Of a stretch of DNA of 64,000 bases, positions 33,837 to 43,413 are shown one piece after another. Under the pieces are notes generated by a model that searched no databases, was not told where the DNA came from, and worked only from the letters and a program-made list of their open reading frames with translations. Position 1 is the first letter of the stretch. Every line of letters starts with the position of its first letter. The stretch is from Roseateles depolymerans (GTDB lineage Bacteria; Pseudomonadota; Gammaproteobacteria; Burkholderiales; Burkholderiaceae_C), in contig QFOD01000001.1 of NCBI GenBank assembly GCA_003241055.1, positions 1-64,000 of the forward strand, written 5' to 3'. The translations under genes were made by a program, and so were the position numbers.

Positions 33837-34960
33837 CGCGCGCATCGCTGAAGTCGCTGCCGGCCGCCGCGCTGGCCGCTGCGCTCTTGGCCGGGTGCTC
33901 GCTGTTCGGCTCGGACAAGCCCAAGCCGGCGCCGCTCGAGACACTGTCGGGGGCCTCGAGCGGGCGGGTGGTGTGGAGCGTCAAGGGCGACTCCATCAAT
34001 TTCCCGCTCAGCATCGCTGCCGTGGGCGACCGTTTCGTGGTGGCCAACAGCGATGGCGTGGTTCGGGCGCTGGCCGCCTCCGATGGCCGCGAGCTGTGGC
34101 GTGGCGAGGCCGGCAGCAAGCCGGTGGCGGGCGTCGGTAGCGACGGACGCTTTGCCGCGATGATCAATCGCGACAACGAACTGGTCGTGCTGGATGCGGG
34201 CCGCGCGGCCTGGCGCAAGGCGCTGCCGACGCCGGTGATCACCGCCCCCTTCGTGGCGGGTGAGCGCGTGTTCGTCGTGACCGTGGACCGCCAGGTGCTG
34301 GCCTTTGACGCGCTCGATGGTCGCAAGATCTGGGACTTCCGCCGCCCGGGTGATGCGCTGACGCTGGCCAAGAGTGGCGTGCTGAGCAGCTACAAGGACA
34401 CGCTGGTCGTGGGGCAGGGCAGCCGGGTGGTCGGCGTCGATCCCCTCAAGGGCACCCTGCGCTGGGAGGCCAGCATTGCGACGCCGCGCGGGACCAACGA
34501 GGTCGAGCGTCTCGCCGATCTCGTGGGTCCGGCCGTGCAGCAGGGTGAGCTGATCTGCGCGCGCGCCTTCCAGTCCGCCGTGGGCTGCGTGAATGCCGAG
34601 CGCGGCAGCGCGGCCTGGAGCCGCAACGTCGGCGGTGCCAATGGCGTGGGTGCAGACGATCAGGTGGTGGTGGCCGGCGATGCGTCGGACCGCCTGACCG
34701 CCTGGCGCGTGACGAACGGCGACCTGGTGTGGACGGCCGACCAGTTCCAGCTCCGCAAGCTCACCGAGCCTGTGCTGCTGGCCAAGCAGGTGCTGCTGGG
34801 CGACTTTGATGGCTATGTGCACCTGGTGGATCGAGACACGGGCAAGACGCGGTCGCGTCTGCCGACCGACGGCTCCCAGGTGGTGGCGCTCAGGCTGCTG
34901 GGCGATACCGTGCTGGCGGCGACCAAGAATGGCGGCCTGTTCGCCATCAAGGCGGAGTGA
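33833..34960 (+). CDS. bamB: Outer membrane assembly lipoprotein BamB
   Basis: A 375-residue lipoprotein of the BAM complex. The lipobox is LAGC with C22. The mature part is an eight-bladed PQQ-type beta-propeller with repeating units such as VVRALAASDGRELWRGEAG, VLAFDALDGRKIWDF, VVGVDPLKGTLRWEA and TAWRVTNGDLVWTA. It scaffolds BamA. Start overlaps the yfgM stop (ATGA). der follows 10 nt after its stop. Confidence 0.95.
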   Translation: MTRASLKSLPAAALAAALLAGCSLFGSDKPKPAPLETLSGASSGRVVWSVKGDSINFPLSIAAVGDRFVVANSDGVVRALAASDGRELWRGEAGSKPVAGVGSDGRFAAMINRDNELVVLDAGRAAWRKALPTPVITAPFVAGERVFVVTVDRQVLAFDALDGRKIWDFRRPGDALTLAKSGVLSSYKDTLVVGQGSRVVGVDPLKGTLRWEASIATPRGTNEVERLADLVGPAVQQGELICARAFQSAVGCVNAERGSAAWSRNVGGANGVGADDQVVVAGDASDRLTAWRVTNGDLVWTADQFQLRKLTEPVLLAKQVLLGDFDGYVHLVDRDTGKTRSRLPTDGSQVVALRLLGDTVLAATKNGGLFAIKAE

Positions 34961-34970
34961 GGCGCGCTCG

Positions 34971-36299
34971 ATGAAGCCAGTGATCGCCCTGGTCGGCCGC
35001 CCCAATGTGGGCAAGTCGACGTTGTTCAACCGCCTGACCAAGTCGCGGGATGCGATCGTGGCCGATTTCTCCGGCCTCACGCGTGACCGCCACTACGGCG
35101 ACGGCCGCCTGGGGGATCGCGAGTACATCGTCATCGACACCGGCGGCTTCGAGCCCGACAGCACCACGGGCATCGTCAAGGAGATGGCCAAGCAGACCCG
35201 CCAGGCCGTGGCCGAGGCGGATGTGGTGGTGTTCGTCGTCGACGTGCGCCTGGGTCTTTCGGCCCAGGACCAGGACATCGCCCGGTTCCTGCGCCAGGCC
35301 AACAAGCGGGTGCACCTCGCGGTCAACAAGGCCGAGGGCATGAGCGAGTCGCCGTTGCTGGCCGAGTTCCATGAACTGGGCCTGGGCGAGCCGCACCCCG
35401 TTTCCGCGGCCCACGGTCAGGGCATTCGCAGCCTGCTGGAGGCTGTGCTGGAGCCCTTCGATGCTTCCGAGCGCGAGGAAGAGGTTGACGAAGGCGTGAT
35501 CCGTCTGGCCGTTGCCGGCCGGCCCAACGTGGGCAAGAGCACGCTGATCAACGCCTGGCTGGGTGAGGAGCGCCTGATCGCGTTCGACATGCCCGGCACC
35601 ACGCGCGACGCCATCGCGGTGGACTTCGAGCATGGTGGCCAGAAGTTCAAGCTGATCGACACCGCCGGCCTGCGCCGCAAGGGCAAGGTCTTCGAGGCCA
35701 TCGAAAAGTTCTCGGTGGTGAAGACGCTGCAGGCCATCGCCGACGCCCATGTCGTGCTGCTGCTGCTGGACGCCACGCAGGGGGTGACCGACCAGGACGC
35801 CCACATCGCCGGCTACATCCTCGACAGCGGCCGCGCGGTGGTGCTGGCGGTCAACAAGTGGGATGCCGTCGACAGCTATCAGCGCGAGACGCTCAAGCGC
35901 TCGATCGAGCACCGCCTGGCCTTCCTGAAGTTCGCGCCCATCCATCAGATCTCGGCGCTCAAGCGTCAGGGCCTGTCCAAGCTGTGGGACGCGATGGCCG
36001 ATGCCTATGCCTCGGCCCACCGCAAGATGACCACGCCGGTGTTGACCCGCCTGATCCAGGAGGCGGTGGAGCACCAGCAGCCCAAGCGTGCGGGCACGTC
36101 CCGACCCAAGCTGCGCTACGCCCACCAGGGTGGCCAGAATCCGCCCATCGTCGTGATCCACGGCAATGCACTGGACGGCGTCACCGAGGTCTACAAGCGC
36201 TATCTCGAGGGGCGCATCCGCGCCCATTACAAGCTCGTTGGGACACCGCTGAAGATTGAACTGCGTTCTTCCAAGAACCCGTTCACCGAGAAGAATTAA
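34971..36299 (+). CDS. der: Ribosome-assembly GTPase Der (EngA)
   Basis: A 442-residue protein with two tandem G domains and a C-terminal KH-like domain, needed for 50S maturation. The first P-loop is GRPNVGKS (9-16), the second GRPNVGKST near residue 183; both have DTGGFEP or DTAGLRRK G3 loops and NKAE or NKWD G4 motifs. The KH-like end has RYAHQGGQNPPIVVIHGN. ATG at 34971 starts directly at the G domain; the longer open frame overlaps bamB and is spurious. Confidence 0.97.
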   Translation: MKPVIALVGRPNVGKSTLFNRLTKSRDAIVADFSGLTRDRHYGDGRLGDREYIVIDTGGFEPDSTTGIVKEMAKQTRQAVAEADVVVFVVDVRLGLSAQDQDIARFLRQANKRVHLAVNKAEGMSESPLLAEFHELGLGEPHPVSAAHGQGIRSLLEAVLEPFDASEREEEVDEGVIRLAVAGRPNVGKSTLINAWLGEERLIAFDMPGTTRDAIAVDFEHGGQKFKLIDTAGLRRKGKVFEAIEKFSVVKTLQAIADAHVVLLLLDATQGVTDQDAHIAGYILDSGRAVVLAVNKWDAVDSYQRETLKRSIEHRLAFLKFAPIHQISALKRQGLSKLWDAMADAYASAHRKMTTPVLTRLIQEAVEHQQPKRAGTSRPKLRYAHQGGQNPPIVVIHGNALDGVTEVYKRYLEGRIRAHYKLVGTPLKIELRSSKNPFTEKN

Positions 36300-36376
36300 G
36301 CCGGACGCCGAAGCTGGCATGGCCCTGTGTTAAGGTCCAACCCGTAGTCCCCCACCCGACAACTCGGAGCATACCG

Positions 36377-36619
36377 ATGAGCAACAAAGGCCAACTTTTG
36401 CAGGACCCCTTTTTGAACCTGCTGCGCAAAGAGCATGTGCCGGTTTCGATCTATCTGGTCAACGGCATCAAGCTGCAAGGCCATATCGAGTCGTTTGACC
36501 AATACGTCGTGCTGCTGCGCAATACCGTGACCCAGATGGTCTACAAGCACGCCATCTCGACCGTGGTCCCTGGCCGCGCGGTCAATTTCCATCCGGCGGA
36601 CAGCACGCCTGACGCCTGA
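36377..36619 (+). CDS. hfq: RNA chaperone Hfq
   Basis: An 80-residue Sm-like protein that forms a hexamer and pairs small RNAs with mRNAs. The Sm1 motif region GQLLQDPFLNLLRKEHVPVS and the Sm2 motif YKHAISTVVP are intact; the short C-terminal tail is typical of betaproteobacteria. CTCGGAG precedes the ATG. It lies 77 nt after der and 9 nt before hflX. The 77-nt gap may hold its promoter, but I see no clear boxes. Confidence 0.97.
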   Translation: MSNKGQLLQDPFLNLLRKEHVPVSIYLVNGIKLQGHIESFDQYVVLLRNTVTQMVYKHAISTVVPGRAVNFHPADSTPDA

Positions 36620-36628
36620 CGCCCCGCC

Positions 36629-37861
36629 TTGTCCGAGACGTCCTCTCACCACGCGACGCCGCCCTCTGAGGCGGCGCGCGCCATTCTTGTAGGCGTCGAT
36701 TTCGGGCGCCACAGTGCGGCCCGGGGTTTCGATGAAACCCTGGACGAACTGGCCCTGCTGGCCGAGTCGGCCGGCGATACACCGGTGGCTCGCGTGATCG
36801 CGCGCCGGCAGGCGCCCGATGCGGCTCTTTTCGTCGGCTCGGGCAAAGTCGACGAGATCAAACTGCTGGTCGACGCGCATCACGCGCACACGGTGCTGTT
36901 CGATCAGGCGATTTCGCCAGCGCAACAGCGCAACCTCGAGCGTGCGCTCGGCGTGCCGGTGGCCGACCGCACGGCACTCATCCTTGAGATCTTCGCCGCC
37001 CGCGCCAAGAGCCACGAGGGCAAGCTGCAGGTCGAACTGGCCCGGTTGCAGTACCTGGCCACGCGCCTGGTGCGCCGCTGGAGTCACCTGGAGCGCCAGA
37101 GCGGCGGCATCGGCATGCGCGGCGGCCCCGGTGAGGCCCAGATCGAGCTGGATCGTCGAATGATCGACGACCGCATCAAGAAGACCAAGGAGCGCCTCAA
37201 GCAGGTGCAGCGCCAGCGCAGCACCCAGCGCCGCTCGCGCTCGCGCAACGGCGTGTTCAAGGTCTCCCTGGTCGGCTACACCAACGCCGGCAAGAGCACG
37301 CTCTTCAATGCGCTGGTGAAGGCCCGCACCTACGCGGCCAACCAGTTGTTCGCCACGCTCGATACCACCACCCGGTCCCTCTACCTGGATCAGGTGGGCG
37401 CCAGCGTGTCGCTGTCCGATACCGTCGGCTTCATCCGCGACCTGCCTCACAAGCTGGTCGAGGCCTTCCAGGCCACGCTGCAGGAGGCGGCGGACGCCGA
37501 TCTGCTGCTGCATGTGGTGGATGCTGCGAGCCCTGTGCTCGAGGAGCAGATGATTGAGGTCGACAAGGTGCTGAGCGAAATCGGCGCCGGCGACGTGCCG
37601 CAGATCCTGGTCTACAACAAGCAGGATCTGCTGGACGACGACCAGAAGCCGCGCAGCATCAGCGATGCCGTGATGCGCAACGGTGCGGCCGAGCCCACGC
37701 CGCGCGTGTTCGTGTCGGCCCGCGATGGCACCGGGCTGGCCGAGTTGCGTCGGCTCATTGCGGAAGCGATGCTGGCGTCGGGCTTGAATGGCAGCGAACA
37801 CCCCCCAACTGAGGCATTCGGCGCTGGCGCCGAATCCAACAACGAAACCCACGAGGCATGA
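36629..37861 (+). CDS. hflX: Ribosome-splitting GTPase HflX
   Basis: A 410-residue GTPase that splits stalled 70S ribosomes, notably on heat stress. The HflX N-terminal domain holds VGSGKVDEIK and FDQAISPAQQRNLE; a coiled coil rich in Arg/Lys/Gln follows; then the G domain with GYTNAGKSTLFNAL (about 215-228), DTVGFIRDLPH and YNKQDLL. The start is TTG at 36629 since no ATG is near the conserved N-terminus. The stop overlaps the hflK ATG by 4 nt. Confidence 0.95.
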   Translation: MSETSSHHATPPSEAARAILVGVDFGRHSAARGFDETLDELALLAESAGDTPVARVIARRQAPDAALFVGSGKVDEIKLLVDAHHAHTVLFDQAISPAQQRNLERALGVPVADRTALILEIFAARAKSHEGKLQVELARLQYLATRLVRRWSHLERQSGGIGMRGGPGEAQIELDRRMIDDRIKKTKERLKQVQRQRSTQRRSRSRNGVFKVSLVGYTNAGKSTLFNALVKARTYAANQLFATLDTTTRSLYLDQVGASVSLSDTVGFIRDLPHKLVEAFQATLQEAADADLLLHVVDAASPVLEEQMIEVDKVLSEIGAGDVPQILVYNKQDLLDDDQKPRSISDAVMRNGAAEPTPRVFVSARDGTGLAELRRLIAEAMLASGLNGSEHPPTEAFGAGAESNNETHEA

Positions 37862-39126
37862 GCAGCACCCCACACCTCCCGCCCCGCGAAGTTCGCCCCA
37901 CCTGGCGCGAACGCCTGCTGACCCCGGTGAGCCGCGCTGCGGGCCGCCTGCTCAATGGACGCAATGATGGTCCGCCGGATCTCGATGAGCTCTGGCGCGA
38001 TTTCAATCGCAAGCTGTCGGGCCTGTTCGGCGGCAAGTCGGGCGGCCCGACCAACCCGCCGCCGGGTGGTGAGAGTCGTCCGCCGGACATGAAGGGTGCC
38101 GGTATCGGCCTCGGCCTGATTGCCGGCGTGGTTGCGCTGGGCTGGCTGGCCAGTGGCTTCTTCATCGTGCAGGAAGGCCAGCAGGGCGTGGTGACGTCCT
38201 TCGGCAAGTACAGTAAGACGGTGGAGGCCGGCTTCCAGTGGCGGCTGCCATTCCCGTTCCAGGCGCACGAGATCGTGTCGGTCACCCGCCTGCAGCAGGT
38301 GGATGTCGGCCGCAACAACGTCGTGACGGCCACCGGGCTGCGTGATTCGTCCATGCTGACCCAGGACGAGAACATCGTCGACATCCGCTTCACGGTGCAA
38401 TACACCATCAAGGATGCGCGCGATTTCCTCTACGAGAACCGAGACCCCGAGCAGGCGGTAACGCTGGCTTCGGAGTCGGCCGTGCGCGAGATCGTCGGCA
38501 AGAGCAGCATGGACTCCGTGCTGTACGAGCAGCGCGACCAGATCCCGGTGGAGCTGGCCAAGTCCATCCAGGCACAGCTCGACCGCCTCAAGGCCGGCAT
38601 CGAGATCAAGAACGTCAACGTGCAGAGCGTGCAGCCTCCCGAGCAGGTGCAGGCGGCGTTCGACGATGCCTTCAAGGCCAATGCCAACCGCGAGCAGCTC
38701 AAGAACGAGGCGCAGGCCTACGCCAATGACGTGATTCCGCGTGCCCAGGGCGACGCCGCCAAGCTGCGCGAGCAGGCCGAGGGCTATAAGGCCCGCGTGA
38801 TCGCGACGGCCGAGGGTGATGCCGAGCGCTTCAAGAGCGTGCTGACCGAGTACCAGAAGGCGCCGCAGGTCACGCGCGACCGGCTCTACCTGGATGCGAT
38901 GCAGCAGGTCTATAGCAACGTCACCAAGGTGATGGTGGACAGCAAGAGCGGCAGCAACCTGTTGTATCTGCCGCTGGACAAATTGCTGCAGCAGGGGAGT
39001 TCGGGCAGCGTGACCGTGTCCGCACCCCAGCCCGCCGCGCAGACCCCGGTGCCGGATGCGGCCAGCGTGCCGAGTCCGTCCGATCTGCGTTCCCGCGACG
39101 GCCTGCGCGGCCGCGACAGCCGCTGA
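37858..39126 (+). CDS. hflK: FtsH protease modulator HflK
   Basis: A 422-residue SPFH-family inner-membrane protein that joins HflC in a cage around FtsH. The cytoplasmic start is Pro/Gly-rich, one transmembrane helix lies at about 80-104, and the periplasmic SPFH domain has EGQQGVVTSFGKY and FQWRLPFPFQ. The coiled-coil part contains PPEQVQAAFDDAFKANANRE. The tail is Ser/Pro/Arg-rich and disordered. hflC follows 15 nt later. FtsH itself is not in the window. Confidence 0.95.
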   Translation: MSSTPHLPPREVRPTWRERLLTPVSRAAGRLLNGRNDGPPDLDELWRDFNRKLSGLFGGKSGGPTNPPPGGESRPPDMKGAGIGLGLIAGVVALGWLASGFFIVQEGQQGVVTSFGKYSKTVEAGFQWRLPFPFQAHEIVSVTRLQQVDVGRNNVVTATGLRDSSMLTQDENIVDIRFTVQYTIKDARDFLYENRDPEQAVTLASESAVREIVGKSSMDSVLYEQRDQIPVELAKSIQAQLDRLKAGIEIKNVNVQSVQPPEQVQAAFDDAFKANANREQLKNEAQAYANDVIPRAQGDAAKLREQAEGYKARVIATAEGDAERFKSVLTEYQKAPQVTRDRLYLDAMQQVYSNVTKVMVDSKSGSNLLYLPLDKLLQQGSSGSVTVSAPQPAAQTPVPDAASVPSPSDLRSRDGLRGRDSR

Positions 39127-39141
39127 GTCAGGAGTCCAGGA

Positions 39142-40032
39142 ATGAACCGTATTGCCGCCATCGTCGCGGGCGCGCTGGTTGCGCTGATGCTGGCCTCGTC
39201 CATGCTCTTCGTGGTCGATCAACGCCAGTTCGCCGTCATCTACGCGCTGGGTGAGATCAAGGAGGTCGTCACCGAGCCGGGCCTGAAGTTCAAGCTGCCG
39301 CCACCGTTCCAGAACGTCGTGCTGCTGGATCGCCGCGTGCAGACGCTGGACAGCCCCGAGTCTCGCCCCATCTTCACCGCCGAGAAGAAGAGCCTGGTCA
39401 TCGACTGGCTCATCAAGTGGCGCATCGCCGAGCCGCGCCAGTTCATCCGCAACAGCGGCGCCGACACCCGCAACGTGGAGAACCGCCTGGCGCCCGTGGT
39501 GCAGGCGGCCTTCAACGAAGAGGTCACCAAGCGCACCGTGATCGCGGTGCTGGCGACTGAGCGCGAGAAGGTGATGAACGATGTGCGCAAGCGCCTGGCC
39601 GACGAGGCCAAGCAGTTCGGCATCGAGGTTGTGGACGTGCGTATCAAGCGCGTGGACTTCTCCGCCAACATCACCGACTCGGTCTACCGCCGCATGGAAT
39701 CCGAGCGCAAGCGCGTGGCCAACGAGGCGCGTGCCACCGGCGCGGCCGAGGGCGACAAGATCCGCGCCGACGCCGATCGTCAGCGCGAGGTGATCGTGTC
39801 CGAGGCCTATCGCGATGCGCAGAAGATCAAGGGTGAGGGCGATGCGAAGGCTTCCGCGCTGTATGCCGAAGCCTTCGGCCGCGACGCCCAGTTCGCGCAG
39901 TTCTACCGCTCGCTTGATGCCTATCGCAGCAGCTTCCGCACCAAGAGCGATGTGATGGTGCTGGACCCGAGCAGCGACTTCTTCAAGGTCATGCGCGGGG
40001 CGGGCCCGGCTCCTGCTGCTGCACGCAAGTGA
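39142..40032 (+). CDS. hflC: FtsH protease modulator HflC
   Basis: A 296-residue partner of HflK. It has an N-terminal membrane anchor (IAAIVAGALVALMLASSMLFVV), the SPFH domain with QFAVIYALGEIKEVVTEPGL, and a helical part with RMESERKRVANEARATGAAE, all typical. The end DFFKVMRGAG matches the family C-terminus. CAGGAG precedes the ATG. Its stop overlaps the DUF2065 start (GTGA). Confidence 0.95.
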   Translation: MNRIAAIVAGALVALMLASSMLFVVDQRQFAVIYALGEIKEVVTEPGLKFKLPPPFQNVVLLDRRVQTLDSPESRPIFTAEKKSLVIDWLIKWRIAEPRQFIRNSGADTRNVENRLAPVVQAAFNEEVTKRTVIAVLATEREKVMNDVRKRLADEAKQFGIEVVDVRIKRVDFSANITDSVYRRMESERKRVANEARATGAAEGDKIRADADRQREVIVSEAYRDAQKIKGEGDAKASALYAEAFGRDAQFAQFYRSLDAYRSSFRTKSDVMVLDPSSDFFKVMRGAGPAPAAARK

Positions 40033-40211
40033 ACGAACTGCTGTCGGCCCTTGCGCTGATGCTGATCATCGAGGGGCTGATGCCTCTCGTGAGCCCATCA
40101 AGCTGGCGCGAGGTCTTCAGCAAACTGCTGGCACTGAGCGACGGGCAAATCCGTTTCGTCGGTCTCGCCAGTCTGCTCATGGGTGCCATCGGGCTGTTGC
40201 TGCTGCGCTGA
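40029..40211 (+). CDS. DUF2065 small membrane protein
   Basis: A 60-residue protein with two hydrophobic helices separated by a polar loop (SPSSWREVFSKLLALSDGQIRFVGL). This matches DUF2065 (YjeT family), always found near hflC and of unknown function; a link to FtsH-HflKC is inferred from context. The GTG start overlaps the hflC stop. Confidence 0.9.
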   Translation: MNELLSALALMLIIEGLMPLVSPSSWREVFSKLLALSDGQIRFVGLASLLMGAIGLLLLR

Positions 40212-40248
40212 TCGTTCAGTCCGCGCGTGCCGGCGGGGAAGGCTTCGG

Positions 40249-40254
40249 TACAAT
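40249..40254 (+). promoter_or_regulatory. -10 candidate for hisZ-purA
   Basis: TACAAT lies 29 nt before the hisZ ATG at 40283 and is preceded by a poor -35. An in-frame ATG at 40253 overlaps this box, which argues against using it as the start. Confidence 0.5.
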
Positions 40255-40282
40255 GCCGTTTTTAACCGCCTCCCCCGCGCCC

Positions 40283-41446
40283 ATGTCCTCTGCTTGGCTG
40301 CTGCCCGAGCACATCGCTGATGTACTGCCCTCGCAGGCGCGCCGCATCGAAGAACTGCGGCGCAAGCTGCTGGACATGGCCCGCAGCTACGGCTGCGAGC
40401 TGGTGATCCCGCCTCTGCTCGAACACCTGGACTCGCTGCTGACTGGTACAGGCAGCGGATCGGAGATCAGGCTGTTCAAGCTGGTCGACCAGTTGTCTGG
40501 CCGTTCGCTCGGCCTGCGGGCCGACACCACACCGCAGGTCGCGCGCATTGATGCGCATCTGCTCAATCGCCGTGGCGTGACCCGCCTGTGCTATTGCGGC
40601 CCGGTGGCGCACACCCGCCCCGACGGGCTGAACACCAGCCGCGAGCCGTTGCAACTCGGTGTCGAGGTCTATGGTCACGCCGGCCTGGAGGCCGATCTCG
40701 AGGTCCAGGATCTGGCGCTGGACGCCTTGAGCCGCGCGGGGCTCTCACAGGTCGTGCTCGATCTGGGTGACGCGCGTTTGCTTCAAGGTGTGCTGGACGG
40801 TGCAGGCCTCGATGCGTCCGCCGAGGCCGCATTGACCGCCGCCCTGGCCAGCAAGGACCTCGCTGCACTGGCTGAACTGGCCGCGCCGCTGCCTGAGGCA
40901 ACCCGCGTGGCGCTGCTGGCGCTGCCGGGCCTCTATGGTGGCCGAGAAGTGCTCCAGCTTGCGGCGCAGCAGTTGCCCGACCATCCGCTGATCCGCTCGG
41001 CCCTGGCCGATCTTGACTGGCTGGCGCAGCAGTTGAGCGGCGCGCACCCGGAGGTCAGGCTGGGCTTCGATCTGGCTGACCTGCAGGGCTATGCGTACTA
41101 CACCGGCGTGCGCTTCGCCTGCTACGCCGTAGGCTGCGCCGATGCGGTGCTGCGCGGCGGACGCTATGACGAGGTCGGTGCAGCCTTTGGCCGGCGGCGG
41201 CCTGCGGTGGGCTTCAGTCTCGATCTGAAGACCCTGGTAACGCTGATTCCCGAAGCGCCGCTTCGTGCGGCCATCCGTGCGCCCTGGAGCGAGGATGCCT
41301 CGTTGCGCCAGGCCGTGCGTCGTCTGCGCGAGCAGGGCGACACCGTCGTCTGCGTGCTGCCGGGACATGAGCACGAAGTTGACGAATTCGACTGTGACCG
41401 CGAACTGGTTCGCGAGCACACTGAGTGGGTTGTGCGCGCGCTGTAA
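40283..41446 (+). CDS. hisZ: ATP phosphoribosyltransferase regulatory subunit
   Basis: A 387-residue HisRS paralogue without tRNA-charging activity. It binds the short form of HisG and allows feedback by histidine in the first step of histidine synthesis. Class II synthetase-like elements are present (WLLPEHIADVLPSQARRIEEL, LRADTTPQVARI, YYTGVRFACYA, LRGGRYDEV) but the anticodon domain is absent. HisG is not in the window. Start ATG at 40283 is preferred to 40253. purA follows after 44 nt, the common betaproteobacterial order. Confidence 0.94.
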   Translation: MSSAWLLPEHIADVLPSQARRIEELRRKLLDMARSYGCELVIPPLLEHLDSLLTGTGSGSEIRLFKLVDQLSGRSLGLRADTTPQVARIDAHLLNRRGVTRLCYCGPVAHTRPDGLNTSREPLQLGVEVYGHAGLEADLEVQDLALDALSRAGLSQVVLDLGDARLLQGVLDGAGLDASAEAALTAALASKDLAALAELAAPLPEATRVALLALPGLYGGREVLQLAAQQLPDHPLIRSALADLDWLAQQLSGAHPEVRLGFDLADLQGYAYYTGVRFACYAVGCADAVLRGGRYDEVGAAFGRRRPAVGFSLDLKTLVTLIPEAPLRAAIRAPWSEDASLRQAVRRLREQGDTVVCVLPGHEHEVDEFDCDRELVREHTEWVVRAL

Positions 41447-41490
41447 GCGGCCGACCCCAATCCCAATCCCAAGCAAAGCAGGCAAACAAG

Positions 41491-42825
41491 ATGCAGAGCC
41501 AAACCGCGCGTGGACGCAATGTGGTCGTCGTCGGCACCCAGTGGGGTGACGAGGGCAAGGGCAAGGTCGTGGACTGGATGACCGATCACGCCCAGGGTGT
41601 CGTGCGCTTCCAGGGCGGGCACAACGCCGGCCATACGCTGGTCATCAAGGGCGTGAAGACCGCGCTGCAGCTGATCCCGTCCGGCATCATGCGCGACGGC
41701 GTGGCCTGCTACATCGGCAATGGCGTGGTGCTGGATCCGACCCACCTGCTGTCCGAGATCGAGCGTCTGGAAGTCGCCGGTGTCGAGGTGCGTTCGCGCC
41801 TGTTCATCAGCGAGTCCTGCCCGCTGATCCTGCCTTTCCACGTGGCCGTGGACAAGGCGCGCGAACAGCAGCGCGAGAACTGCGGCAACGGCAAGATTGG
41901 CACCACGGGCAAGGGCATTGGCCCGGCCTACGAAGACAAGGTGGCTCGCCGTGCGCTGCGCGCGCAGGATCTGAAGCACCCCGAGCGCTTCGCCAAGAAG
42001 CTGCGCGAGCTGCTAGACCTGCACAACTTTGCGCTCTCCGGTTATCTGAAGTCCGAGACGCTGGCCTTCGAGCCCATCTTCGAGCAGGCCATGAAGATGG
42101 CCGAGGCCATCAAGCCCATGCTGGCGGACGTGGGCTACATGATCCACAAGGCCCACCAGGCCGGCCAGAACATCCTGTTCGAGGGTGCGCAGGGCACGCT
42201 GCTGGACGTGGACCACGGCACCTACCCCTATGTGACCTCCAGCAACTGCGTGGCCGGCAACGCGGCCGCAGGTGCCGGTGTGGGCCCGCAGATGCTGCAC
42301 TACATGCTGGGCATCACCAAGGCCTACACGACACGTGTGGGCTCCGGCCCGTTCCCGACGGAGCTGGACTGGGAGGCGCCGGGCACCGTGGGCTATCACC
42401 TGTCCACCGTGGGTCAGGAGCGCGGCACTGTGACCGGACGCGCACGCCGCTGCGGCTGGCTGGATGCGGCGGCGCTCAAGCGCTCCATCATCATCAACGG
42501 CATCACCGGCCTGTGCCTGACCAAGCTGGATGTGCTGGATGGCCTGGCCGAGATCAAGATGTGCGTGGGCTACGAGTTGGACGGCCGCCGCATCGACATC
42601 CTGCCGCTGGACGGCGACGAGATCGAGGCCTGCACGCCCGTCTTCGAGACCTTCCCCGGCTGGACCGAGACCACCTTCGGCGCCACGTCCTGGGATGCGC
42701 TGCCGGCCAATGCCCGCGCCTATCTGAAGCGCGTGGAGGAGGTCATCGGTGCGCCGATCGACATGGTGTCGACGGGCCCGGACCGCGAGCACACCATCGT
42801 GCTGCGTCACCCCTATTCGGCCTGA
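41491..42825 (+). CDS. purA: Adenylosuccinate synthetase
   Basis: A 444-residue GTP-dependent enzyme that joins IMP and aspartate in AMP synthesis. Signatures: GTQWGDEGKGKVVDW at the start, GHNAGHT, GTTGKGIGPAYEDK, FEGAQGTLLDVDHGTYPYVT, and TGRARRCGWLD. Length is normal. ATG at 41491 begins just before the conserved N-terminus; an open frame further upstream overlaps hisZ. Confidence 0.97.
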   Translation: MQSQTARGRNVVVVGTQWGDEGKGKVVDWMTDHAQGVVRFQGGHNAGHTLVIKGVKTALQLIPSGIMRDGVACYIGNGVVLDPTHLLSEIERLEVAGVEVRSRLFISESCPLILPFHVAVDKAREQQRENCGNGKIGTTGKGIGPAYEDKVARRALRAQDLKHPERFAKKLRELLDLHNFALSGYLKSETLAFEPIFEQAMKMAEAIKPMLADVGYMIHKAHQAGQNILFEGAQGTLLDVDHGTYPYVTSSNCVAGNAAAGAGVGPQMLHYMLGITKAYTTRVGSGPFPTELDWEAPGTVGYHLSTVGQERGTVTGRARRCGWLDAAALKRSIIINGITGLCLTKLDVLDGLAEIKMCVGYELDGRRIDILPLDGDEIEACTPVFETFPGWTETTFGATSWDALPANARAYLKRVEEVIGAPIDMVSTGPDREHTIVLRHPYSA

Positions 42826-42865
42826 GTGCCATCCTTCCATACCTCTTGACGGAGATCTGCACACC

Positions 42866-43387
42866 ATGCTGACCGACGACGGCAAACACCTCTACGTGTC
42901 CTGGGACGAATACCACCTGCTGACCGAGCGCCTGGCGCTCAAGGTGCATGCTTCGGGCTGGGAGTTCGACCAGATCCTGTGCCTGGCCCGTGGTGGCATG
43001 CGGCCGGGCGATGTGCTGTCGCGCGTGTTCGACAAGCCGCTGGGCATCATGTCCACCAGCTCCTACCGTGCCGAGGGCGGCACCATCCAGGGCCGCCTGG
43101 ACATGGCCAAGTACATCACGATGCCCAAGGGCGAGCTGGCGGGTCGCGTGCTGCTGGTCGACGATCTGGCGGACTCCGGCGTCACGCTGAAAGCGGTGGT
43201 CGAGCGTCTGCGCGGCATGCCGGCCATCCAGGAGTTGCGCTCGGCGGTGATCTGGACCAAGAGTGTGTCGACCTACACGCCGGACTATTACGTCGAGATG
43301 CTGGAAACCTCGCCCTGGATCCATCAGCCGTTTGAAGAGTACGACGGCATGGGGCCGGAAGCGCTGGCCAAGAAGTTCAAGGTCTGA
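42866..43387 (+). CDS. Phosphoribosyltransferase family protein
   Basis: A 173-residue type I phosphoribosyltransferase. The PRPP loop VLLVDDLADSGVTL is at about 92-105, and LCLARGGMRPGDVLSRVF is the N-terminal PPi loop region. The family (hypoxanthine/xanthine-like, paired with purA in betaproteobacteria) probably salvages a purine base, but the base is not certain. GGAG precedes the ATG by 12 nt. It lies 40 nt after purA, and a terminator closes the unit. Confidence 0.85.
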   Translation: MLTDDGKHLYVSWDEYHLLTERLALKVHASGWEFDQILCLARGGMRPGDVLSRVFDKPLGIMSTSSYRAEGGTIQGRLDMAKYITMPKGELAGRVLLVDDLADSGVTLKAVVERLRGMPAIQELRSAVIWTKSVSTYTPDYYVEMLETSPWIHQPFEEYDGMGPEALAKKFKV

Positions 43388-43413
43388 ACGCCTGGCCTGC
43401 CGTGAATCCCGAG

